From Blastococcus sp038256725 (lineage in GTDB: Bacteria; Actinomycetota; Actinomycetes; Mycobacteriales; Geodermatophilaceae): 64,000 nucleotides of DNA. The stretch spans positions 1-64,000 of the forward strand of contig JBBSKB010000001.1 of NCBI GenBank assembly GCA_038256725.1. Reading direction: 5' to 3'. The position numbers were made by a program, and so were the translations under genes. Shown here in pieces: positions 57,781 through 64,000 of this stretch; within the stretch, counting starts at the first letter, position 1; each line of letters starts with the position of its first letter. Below the pieces are notes generated by a model. It searched no databases, was not told where the DNA came from, and saw only the letters and a program-made list of their open reading frames with translations.

Positions 57781-58326
57781 GTGTCCGAGTCGCCCACCGG
57801 GGGCTCTCTGCGCAACCCCGATCTGCTGGGCGTGTACTGCAACGACCACCTGGCCGCGGCCAGGGGCGGCATCGAGCTGGTCGGCCGGATGATCGGTCGC
57901 TGGCGCGGGACCAGGTTCGAACAGCCGCTCGGGCAGCTGCTCGACGAGCTGCGCGAGGAGCGGGACGGCCTGCGCGCGACGATGGCCTCGCTGGGGGTGC
58001 CGGTCCGGCAGTACAAGATCGCCGCCAGCTGGGTGGGCGAGAAGCTGACGCGGGCGAAGCTCAACGGTCGGCTGTTCTCCCGGTCGCCGCTGAGCGACCT
58101 GATCGAGTTCGAGTTCATCGCCATCGCGGTGCTGGCCAAACGCGCCGGCTTCGAGACCCTGCGCGAGATCGCCTCGATCGACCGGCGGATCGACGCCGGG
58201 CTGTTCGAGCGGCTCATCGCGCAGGCGGACGACCAGCACTCGTGGCTGATCGAGGCCCGCCGCGAGGTCGCGGCCGAGGTCTTCGGCGGCGAGGCGGAGG
58301 CAGCCAGCGACGCCGCCGACACCTGA
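57781..58326 (+). CDS. hypothetical alpha-helical protein
   Basis: The protein has 181 residues. I do not recognise a family with certainty. It is largely helical with DLLGVYCNDHLAAARGGIEL, GQLLDELREERDGLRATMAS and HSWLIEARREVAAEVFGG, which suggests a ferritin-like or four-helix bundle, but only scattered His/Glu are present and no clear metal-ligand pair is seen. The GTG at 57781 has AGGAGG eight bases upstream. A long terminator follows. Confidence 0.7.
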   Translation: MSESPTGGSLRNPDLLGVYCNDHLAAARGGIELVGRMIGRWRGTRFEQPLGQLLDELREERDGLRATMASLGVPVRQYKIAASWVGEKLTRAKLNGRLFSRSPLSDLIEFEFIAIAVLAKRAGFETLREIASIDRRIDAGLFERLIAQADDQHSWLIEARREVAAEVFGGEAEAASDAADT

Positions 58327-58333
58327 GCCGGAC

Positions 58334-58385
58334 GCACGGAGGCCCGTGGTCCACCCCCGAGAGGGCGGGCCACGGGCCTCCGTGC
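58334..58385. terminator. terminator hairpin between hypothetical and acyl-CoA dehydrogenase genes
   Basis: A 16-bp perfect stem GCACGGAGGCCCGTGG/CCACGGGCCTCCGTGC encloses a 20-base loop. It separates convergent genes. Confidence 0.8.
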
Positions 58386-58398
58386 TGGTGCGGTGTGC

Positions 58399-59712
58399 CT
58401 ACTGCGACTGGGTGCCCGTCCGCAGCGAGCGGAACGGGACGTCCTTCGACGCGTCGGGCTCGCGGGGAAGACCGAGCACCCGCTCACCGATGATGTTGTG
58501 CTGGACCTCGTCGGACCCGCCGTAGATCGAAGGGGCGGGAGCGCCGAGGAACTGCAGGGCCAGCGCGCCGTGGAGCGGTCCGTCCTCGCCGGCGAGCATG
58601 CCCGACGGGCCGGCGATCTCCATGCCGACGTCGCGCGACATCCGGGTGATGCGCGAGACCATCAGCTTGCCCAGCGACGCCTCGGGACCGGGGCGGCCAC
58701 CAGCCTCGACCGCGGCACGCGCGCGGAGCGTGTTCCATCGGTTGAGCGAGGTCAGTGCGTGCACCCGGGCGATGCCCTGACGCACGGCCGGGTCCTGGTC
58801 GCGGCCCATGGACTTGGCCATCTTGGCCAGCGCCTCGCCGTTGCGCACCATCATCATGGCCGGCACGCGACCGCCGGTGGCGGCGCGCTTCTGCGAGTCG
58901 ACGAACTCCCCGACGGACTGCTCGAGGAGCTCCGCGGAGCGGCGACCACCGGGCGCGGACAGCGGGAACCCGAGGGAACCGCCACCACCCAGGCCGACAC
59001 GCTCGTTGGCCAGCGTCGTCCGGGTCACGTTCCAGCCGTTGTTCAGGCCGCCGATGATGTTGTCGGCGCTGACGCGGGCGTCGGTCAGGAAGACCTCGGC
59101 GAAGTGCGCCTCGCCGGTGATCTGGCGCAGCGGGCGCACCTCGATGCCCGGCTGGTCCATCTCGATGGCGAAGTACGTGATGCCGGCGTGCTTGACGGCG
59201 TCGGGGTCCGTGCGGGCGATGAGCATGCCCACGTCGGAGCCCATGGCGCCCGAGGTCCAGACCTTCTGGCCGTTGACGACGTACTCGTCACCGTCCAGCT
59301 CGGCGCGCGTCTGCAGCGAGGCGAGGTCGGAACCCGCGCCCGGCTCGCTGAACAGCTGGCACCAGGCGTCCTCACCGACGAGGATCCGCCGGACGTAGGC
59401 GGACCGCTGCTCGTCGGTGCCGTGCGAGATGATCGTCGGCGCGGCGAGCATGCGGGACAGACCCGGCGGCGGCCCGACGGCGTTGATCTTCTTGAACTCG
59501 TCGTACGCGACGGCGGCCAGGTCGTTGGTCAGGCCCTTGCCGAACCACTGCGCGGGCCACTGGGGCACCGCCCAGCCGGAGTCAGCCAGGACGCCGAGCC
59601 AGTTCTTGAGGGATGCGCTGGGATCCCAGTGCTCGTCGATGAAAGCCGTGACGGCGCTGCGCACCTGACTCGGGGTGTCCAGTTGCTCGGCCGTGGTGGT
59701 CTCGGTAGCCAT
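58399..59712 (-). CDS. acyl-CoA dehydrogenase
   Basis: The protein has 437 residues, full length. It has FAD-binding and substrate-site motifs such as WCQLFSEPGAGSDLASLQT, NGQKVWTSGAMGSDVGML, the R-rich helix TTLANERVGLGGGG, and the C-terminal APAPSIYGGSDEVQHNIIGE with the typical Ser/Gly-rich loop. It desaturates acyl-CoA, with electrons passing to ETF. The ATG at 59712 has GAAGGAG five bases upstream. A promoter with TTGCAC and TAGGTT (spacer 16) lies upstream on this strand. It is divergent from a PucR regulator. Confidence 0.94.
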   Translation of the reverse strand: MATETTTAEQLDTPSQVRSAVTAFIDEHWDPSASLKNWLGVLADSGWAVPQWPAQWFGKGLTNDLAAVAYDEFKKINAVGPPPGLSRMLAAPTIISHGTDEQRSAYVRRILVGEDAWCQLFSEPGAGSDLASLQTRAELDGDEYVVNGQKVWTSGAMGSDVGMLIARTDPDAVKHAGITYFAIEMDQPGIEVRPLRQITGEAHFAEVFLTDARVSADNIIGGLNNGWNVTRTTLANERVGLGGGGSLGFPLSAPGGRRSAELLEQSVGEFVDSQKRAATGGRVPAMMMVRNGEALAKMAKSMGRDQDPAVRQGIARVHALTSLNRWNTLRARAAVEAGGRPGPEASLGKLMVSRITRMSRDVGMEIAGPSGMLAGEDGPLHGALALQFLGAPAPSIYGGSDEVQHNIIGERVLGLPREPDASKDVPFRSLRTGTQSQ

Positions 59713-59742
59713 ACGCACTCCTTCGGGCGCTCGGGTCTCCCG

Positions 59743-59770
59743 AACCTAGTGCTCCCCTGGAAAAGTGCAA
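59743..59770 (-). promoter_or_regulatory. putative promoter of the acyl-CoA dehydrogenase gene
   Basis: On the minus strand TTGCAC (59770-59765) and TAGGTT (59748-59743) are 16 bp apart. They lie about 31 bp upstream of the ATG, so the 5' leader would be about 24 bases. Confidence 0.5.
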
Positions 59771-59894
59771 GGCTCTAACTAATTGTTCTGCTCGACGACC
59801 ACATCAGCACCGGCGCAGCGCACGCCGTCCGGGAGACTCGGACGGACATCGCCGTGCTCGCCCGATCCGTCGGGCGCAGACCACCGGAGGCGCA

Positions 59895-61166
59895 GTGCCC
59901 GAGCAGTTCCAGCCCGACCAGGCGCGGACCTGCCCGCCCTGCCGCCCCGGGAACGGGGCCGCGGGGCCGACGTCGGTGCTCGGCGAGGTCGCCGCGGAAC
60001 TGCTCGACGGGGACCTCGACGCGCTCGCGCGGGAGGTGGTCCAGCGGCTGCGGACGGCGGAGAAGGCGTACCGGCGGCTCGACGCCGACCTGCTGCTCGC
60101 CGAGGTGGGGGTGCTGCTGGACGCCACCCTGGGCCGGCTCGCGGGCGAGCCCTCCGCGGCCGGCGGCACCGAGGTCGCCGCGCTGGGTCGGCGGCGCGCC
60201 CAGCAGAACGTCCCGCTGGCCGTCGCGCTGCGCGGTCTGCGGACGGTGACGGCGGCCGTGTGGGGTGCGGTGGCCGAGCGCGCGGCCGCCCGGCCCGGCG
60301 AGGAGATGGCCGTCTGCCTGCAGGAGTCGGTCGGCCTCTGGGTGGTGCTCGACGAGCAGGCCGGCGAGCTGGCCCGCGGTCACGAAGCCGGGCTGACCGC
60401 GCTGCTGGACGAGGACCGCGAGCGGCGGCGGGTGCTGCTCGACGCCCTCGTGGACGGGCGGCTGGGGGAGTGGTCCCGGCTCGGCGGGAGCCTGGTGCGC
60501 CTCGGGTTGCCCGAGGAGGGGCCCTACGTGGCGGTCTCGGCGGAGCCGGTGGCTGCCGGGGCGCCCGCACTCCCGGGCGTCGAGGAGTTCCTGGCCGGAC
60601 ACGGCGTGCGCTCCGCCTGGCGCACGACCGCCGACGGCACGGTGGGCATCGTCGCGATCGGGGAGTGGCGGACGGTCACGTCCATCCGCGAGCTGCTCGG
60701 CGCGCTGGCGGCCGGCCGGGTCGGGCTGAGCCGCTCCTACGACGACGCGCTCCAGACCTCGACCGCGGTGGCCCGGGCCATGGTGGCCCGCCGCTGCCTG
60801 CCGGCGGGGGCGGTCGGGGTCACGGCGATCGACGACGACCCGGTGGCCGCGCTGCTCGCATCGTCGGTCGAGACCTCCACGGAGGTCTCCCGGCTGCTCC
60901 TGGGTGCGGTGATGGAGCTGCCCGACGTCGAGCAGCAGACCCTGCTCGCCACGCTGGCCACCTGGCTGGCGACCAACGGCAACTCGACCGAGACCGGGCG
61001 GCTGCTGTTCTGCCACCGGAACACGGTCCGCAACCGCCTGGCCCGGCTGGAGCAGCTCAGCGGCCAGTCGCTGGAGGATCCGCGCAGCGTGGCCCGCCTG
61101 TTCGTCGCCGTGGAGGCGCTCCGCCTCCTCGACCCCTCGGTCCTGGGCGACGCCGGCAGCTCCTGA
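59895..61166 (+). CDS. PucR-family transcriptional regulator
   Basis: The protein has 423 residues. The C-terminal PucR helix-turn-helix (LATLATWLATNGNSTETGRL, LFCHRNTVRNRLARLEQLSG) is typical. The N-terminal ligand region has no clear motif. PucR proteins are activators of purine, fatty-acid-related and other catabolic genes. The gene is divergent from the acyl-CoA dehydrogenase and precedes two ABC-type solute-binding proteins, so it probably controls some of them. The GTG at 59895 is chosen. Confidence 0.9.
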   Translation: MPEQFQPDQARTCPPCRPGNGAAGPTSVLGEVAAELLDGDLDALAREVVQRLRTAEKAYRRLDADLLLAEVGVLLDATLGRLAGEPSAAGGTEVAALGRRRAQQNVPLAVALRGLRTVTAAVWGAVAERAAARPGEEMAVCLQESVGLWVVLDEQAGELARGHEAGLTALLDEDRERRRVLLDALVDGRLGEWSRLGGSLVRLGLPEEGPYVAVSAEPVAAGAPALPGVEEFLAGHGVRSAWRTTADGTVGIVAIGEWRTVTSIRELLGALAAGRVGLSRSYDDALQTSTAVARAMVARRCLPAGAVGVTAIDDDPVAALLASSVETSTEVSRLLLGAVMELPDVEQQTLLATLATWLATNGNSTETGRLLFCHRNTVRNRLARLEQLSGQSLEDPRSVARLFVAVEALRLLDPSVLGDAGSS

Positions 61167-61200
61167 GCGCCCGTTGTGCGGTGCGCATAGCCGGACCCCT

Positions 61201-61238
61201 CGTGACAGTGGCGGCACGACTAGTGACTCCCCTCACTG
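61201..61238. repeat. conserved upstream element of the first solute-binding protein gene
   Basis: CGTGACAGTGGC followed by a region containing TGACTC-N-CC-N-CAC is ungapped-alignable to 63126-63163 (about 26 of 36 positions identical). It lies about 135 bp before the ATG/GTG of the downstream gene, as the second copy lies about 142 bp before its gene. Confidence 0.5.
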
Positions 61239-61335
61239 TGATGGAGCACACTTCGGCGCAGCGCGACAAGCGCTCACGCACTGGGGAGGGCCCGTTCCGG
61301 GCCGTCCGCCGTGCCGGTAGGCAACACGTCGAGGG

Positions 61336-63021
61336 GTGGACACATTGCGCGGACATTCGCACTGGGCGGGACGGTGGCGCCGGACAGGACGGGCCGTCGC
61401 CTCCGCAGGGATCGTCGGGCTGCTCATGGCGACAGCGGCCTGTGGTTCCGACGGTGGGGACAGCGGCAACGGTGAGGAGGGTGCGGTCGTCGACGCATCG
61501 GAGGCCGGGGACCCGGTCGACGGCGGCGAGATCACCGTGGGCCTGGAGGCCGAGACCAACAGCTGGCTGCCCGGTCAGGCCAACTTCGGCAACCCCGGCT
61601 ACAACGTCGCCTACGCCATCTACGACCCGCTGATGAAGCGGAGTCCCGAGGGCGAGGTCAAGCCGTACCTGGCCGAGTCGATGGAGCCGAACGCCGACCT
61701 CACCCAGTGGACGCTGACGCTCCGGCCGGACGTCCAGTTCCACGACGGCACGCCGCTGAACGGCGAAGCCCTGAAGGCCGTCTGGGATGGCTATCTCAAG
61801 GCTCCGGGGTCCAGGCTGGCGGCCGACCTGGCCGACGCCTCGCTCGACGTCGTGGACGAGCTCACCGTCACGTACACGTTGAAGGCGCCGAACGCCGCCT
61901 TCCCCGACCTGCTCACCGACCCCGCCGGCTGGCCCTTCTCGCCCACGGCCGCGGCGCAGTTCGGCGAGGAGGCCGGCTCCAACCCGGTCGGCACGGGTCC
62001 CTTCCGGTTCGTCAGCTGGCAGCGGGACAGCCAGCTGGTCGTCGAGAAGAACGAGAACTACTGGCAGGAGGGGCTCCCGCACCTCGACAAGATCACCTTC
62101 CGGCCCATCCCCGACGAGGACACCCGGCTGGCCTCGCTGCAGAGCGGTGACATCGACGCCCTGCAGTCGCTGCGGCAGAGCACGGTGTCGCGGGCCCGCG
62201 AGGTCGACGGCGTGGACAACTACGAGTTCCTCGGCAACAACACCGGTGGCTCGAACATCAACACCGCGAAGGCGCCGTTCGACGACCTCCGGGTGCGCAA
62301 GGCCATGGCCCTCGCTCTGGACCAGGAAGCGCTGATCGAGGTCCTGGGCGGCACCGGTCTCACCCCGCCGTCCACCCAGTTCTTCGGGCCCAACGACCCG
62401 TACTACTCGGAGAAGGCAGCCGAGGCGTGGCCGACGAACGAGCCCGATGAGGCTCAGAAGCTCTACGACGAGTACAAGAACGACCCGGCGCGCAGCGACG
62501 GCAAGGCGGTGGGCGAGGACATCTCCTTCACCTACACCTGCCCGCCCGACCCGAGCCTGAACGAGCTGTCCCAGCTGTACCAGTCGTTCTGGAGCGCGCT
62601 GGGCATGCAGGTCCAGCTGGAGCAGGTGGAGCAGGCTGCCTACACCCAGCAGGTGATCGCCCGGGACTACGACGCGGGCTGCACGCGGCACGGCGCGGCC
62701 CGTGACCCGTACTACGTCTTCTTCCGCGCCTTCACCCCCGGCATCCCGAACGTCACCGAGTTCACCGACCCGGAGATCGACGAGAACCTGACGACCATGC
62801 GCACGTCGACGGACGTCGACGAGCGCAAGGCCGCTGCCGAGGCGATCAGCCTGGTGCTGGCCGAGAACGTGCCCGTCACGTTCACCGGCGGCACGCTGAC
62901 GGTCATCGCGGTGCAGGACGTCGTGAAGAACGTCGACGGCTGGGTCTTCCCGGACGGCTCCGAGGGCAACGGCACCCCGGACGCCACCGCGATGTGGGGC
63001 CACGTCTGGACGACGGGGTAA
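61336..63021 (+). CDS. ABC transporter solute-binding lipoprotein, SBP_bac_5 family
   Basis: The protein has 561 residues. A signal peptide with RRTGRAVASAGIVGLLMATA ends in Cys36 (AACG), a lipoprotein-type cleavage site. The mature domain is an OppA-type peptide- or solute-binding fold with SWLPGQANFGNPGYNVA, YAIYDPLMKRSPEGEV, FHDGTPLNGEALKAVWDGYL and WWPTNE-type inserts. No permease or ATPase genes are seen here. The N-terminal 90 residues of the next gene are highly similar, so this is one copy of a tandem duplication. A palindromic terminator follows. Confidence 0.93.
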   Translation: MDTLRGHSHWAGRWRRTGRAVASAGIVGLLMATAACGSDGGDSGNGEEGAVVDASEAGDPVDGGEITVGLEAETNSWLPGQANFGNPGYNVAYAIYDPLMKRSPEGEVKPYLAESMEPNADLTQWTLTLRPDVQFHDGTPLNGEALKAVWDGYLKAPGSRLAADLADASLDVVDELTVTYTLKAPNAAFPDLLTDPAGWPFSPTAAAQFGEEAGSNPVGTGPFRFVSWQRDSQLVVEKNENYWQEGLPHLDKITFRPIPDEDTRLASLQSGDIDALQSLRQSTVSRAREVDGVDNYEFLGNNTGGSNINTAKAPFDDLRVRKAMALALDQEALIEVLGGTGLTPPSTQFFGPNDPYYSEKAAEAWPTNEPDEAQKLYDEYKNDPARSDGKAVGEDISFTYTCPPDPSLNELSQLYQSFWSALGMQVQLEQVEQAAYTQQVIARDYDAGCTRHGAARDPYYVFFRAFTPGIPNVTEFTDPEIDENLTTMRTSTDVDERKAAAEAISLVLAENVPVTFTGGTLTVIAVQDVVKNVDGWVFPDGSEGNGTPDATAMWGHVWTTG

Positions 63022-63032
63022 CCGCCTGAGCA

Positions 63033-63072
63033 CCAGGGCGGCCCGGGCGGATCCTCGCCCGGGCCGCCCTGG
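63033..63072 (+). terminator. strong hairpin between the two solute-binding protein genes
   Basis: A 17-bp perfect stem (CCAGGGCGGCCCGGGCG and complement) with loop GATCCT lies 11 bp after the stop codon. Confidence 0.85.
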
Positions 63073-63125
63073 CATGCCCGGTTAGCACAGCGACCCCGCT
63101 GTGCGGACCGCCGGGGGTGACCGTC

Positions 63126-63163
63126 CGTGACGGTGGCAAGCCGCCCAATGACTCTCCGCACAC
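63126..63163. repeat. conserved upstream element of the second solute-binding protein gene
   Basis: CGTGACGGTGGC with a following TGACTC and CC-N-CAC is the counterpart of 61201-61238. The same spacing to each gene suggests that a promoter or operator was duplicated with the gene. Confidence 0.5.
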
Positions 63164-63267
63164 TCCCAGGGACACTTCGACCGGGTGCTTCGTGCGCCCG
63201 CGCCCCGACGCGCCTGCCTCCGGCTCGCCGTCGCGGTGACACGCAAACGTGGTCGAGGAGTAAAGAC

Positions 63268-64000
63268 ATGCAGCAACACCGGCGCCCGATGAGAGGGCCG
63301 TGGAAGCGGGCTCTCGTGTCCACGGGCCTCGTGGGTCTCCTGCTGGGCAGCGCAGCCTGCGGCAGCGGGGACGGGAACGGCAACGGGGACGCCGAGGCCG
63401 GCGCGGTCTCCGACGTCAGCGAGGCCGGGGACCCGGTCGAGGGCGGTTCGGTCACCGTCGGCCTGGAGGCCGAGACGAACAGCTGGTTGCCCAGCGAGGG
63501 CACGTTCAACCAGCCCGGCACCAACGTCGCCTACGCGATCTACGACCCGCTGATGCAGCGCACCGCGGACGGCGAGGTCCGGCCCTACCTGGCCGAGTCG
63601 ATGGAGCCCAACGCCGAGCTGACCGCGTGGACGCTGAAGCTGCGCTCCGGCGTGCAGTTCCACGACGGGACCCCGCTGGACGCCGCCGCGCTGAAGACCG
63701 TGTTCGACGACTACCTGAAGGCCCCCGGGTCCCGGGTCGCCGCCAGCCTGGCCGAGGTCTCGTCGATGGACGTCGTCGACGACCTCACCGTGACCTACCA
63801 GCTCACCGAGCCCAACGCGGCCTTCCCCGACGAGCTCGTGACCGCCGCGGGCTGGCCCTTCTCGCCGACGGCCGCCAAGGCCGCCGGTGAGGACGCCGGC
63901 GCCAACCCGGTCGGCACCGGCCCCTTCGTCTTCGACAGCTGGCAGCGCGACAGCCGGCTGGTCGTGAAGAAGAACGCGAACTACTGGCAGGAGGGGCTGC
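63268..64000 (+). CDS. second solute-binding lipoprotein, SBP_bac_5 family (partial at window end)
   Basis: The first 244 residues are in the window, open to the edge. A lipoprotein signal (GLVGLLLGSAACG, Cys31) precedes a Gly/Asn/Asp-rich linker and then GLEAETNSWLPSEGTFNQPG, YAIYDPLMQRTADGEVRP, FHDGTPLDAAALKTVFDDYL and TAAGWPFSPTAAKAAGEDAG. It is clearly paralogous to the preceding gene, with most core motifs identical. The ATG at 63268 has GAGGAG eight bases upstream. The rest lies beyond the window. Confidence 0.92.
   Translation, partial: MQQHRRPMRGPWKRALVSTGLVGLLLGSAACGSGDGNGNGDAEAGAVSDVSEAGDPVEGGSVTVGLEAETNSWLPSEGTFNQPGTNVAYAIYDPLMQRTADGEVRPYLAESMEPNAELTAWTLKLRSGVQFHDGTPLDAAALKTVFDDYLKAPGSRVAASLAEVSSMDVVDDLTVTYQLTEPNAAFPDELVTAAGWPFSPTAAKAAGEDAGANPVGTGPFVFDSWQRDSRLVVKKNANYWQEGL

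Noticed and set aside
1..64000. CRISPR arrays, insertion sequences, tRNA or rRNA genes
   Set aside because: No regularly spaced repeats, transposase motifs, tRNA T-loop patterns or rRNA signatures were seen by reading; a dedicated scan would be decisive.

Overview
The window is a gene-dense, very GC-rich chromosomal segment of an actinobacterium. The evidence is many GTG starts, NNC/NNG-biased codons, stop-start overlaps, a Ku/LigD repair module, actinobacterial DUF5709 and DUF1360 proteins, a BldC-like DNA-binding protein, an InhA-type enoyl reductase, a ferrochelatase with a C-terminal Cys cluster and a SigB/RsbW partner-switching system. The mix resembles Geodermatophilaceae (Blastococcus/Geodermatophilus/Modestobacter), but that is an inference from gene style and not a proven placement. 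About 61 protein genes or remnants are listed. I saw no rRNA, tRNA, CRISPR array, integrase or insertion sequence.

Layout. 0-5.4 kb: a truncated quinone-oxidoreductase remnant, a DUF429-RelA/SpoT fusion, a ThrE-type exporter, MsrA, a hemerythrin-like protein and a BldC-like regulator. 5.5-29.5 kb: a large catabolic region with three TetR regulators, SDR, crotonases, acyl-CoA synthetase, an MBL hydrolase, a DUF35/thiolase-like pair, MaoC hydratase, an MFS pump, an acyl-CoA thioesterase, a ferredoxin-P450-ferredoxin reductase set, an HSL-type esterase, a Baeyer-Villiger-type flavin monooxygenase, a fused B12-dependent acyl-CoA mutase (IcmF) and a BtuF-like protein. A DAHP synthase lies inside it. 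29.6-38.5 kb: housekeeping genes (FabG, FabI/InhA, ferrochelatase, ArgG, NfeD, a stomatin-like protein) and a SpoIIE phosphatase. 38.5-45 kb: a general-stress module (SigB-like sigma, RsbW, a four-domain PAS-PP2C-HATPase-STAS protein, a STAS antagonist) with topoisomerase IB, DUF5709 and DUF1360. 45.2-48.6 kb: Ku and a LigD split into PE-ligase and polymerase genes (NHEJ). 48.6-58.3 kb: PurU, Fur/catalase, PabBC, PAC2, AI-2E-type permease, a PPOX-like protein, a SatD-like pair and an unknown gene. 58.4-64 kb: acyl-CoA dehydrogenase, a PucR regulator and two tandem paralogous solute-binding lipoproteins, the second cut by the window end.

How the genes may work together. The 5.5-29.5 kb region together with 58.4-64 kb has parts for using a lipid, terpenoid-like or branched ester substrate: P450 hydroxylation, SDR oxidation, Baeyer-Villiger oxygen insertion, ester hydrolysis, CoA activation, beta-oxidation or retro-aldol shortening, and isomerisation of a branched C4-C5 acyl-CoA by IcmF. 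Recurrent CTAG-containing palindromes (TCTAGA cores, CTAGAAC-N3-GTTCTAG) before several of these units suggest one TetR regulon. The substrate is unknown.

Most notable second-look items: the CTAG regulon, the Cys-less thiolase/DUF35 pair, the DUF429-alarmone synthetase fusion, the IcmF-BtuF junction carrying a 30-bp perfect palindrome that seems to have removed the original start codon (a relative of it follows the LigD polymerase stop), several well-formed operators, and the duplicated solute-binding-protein cassette with conserved upstream DNA.
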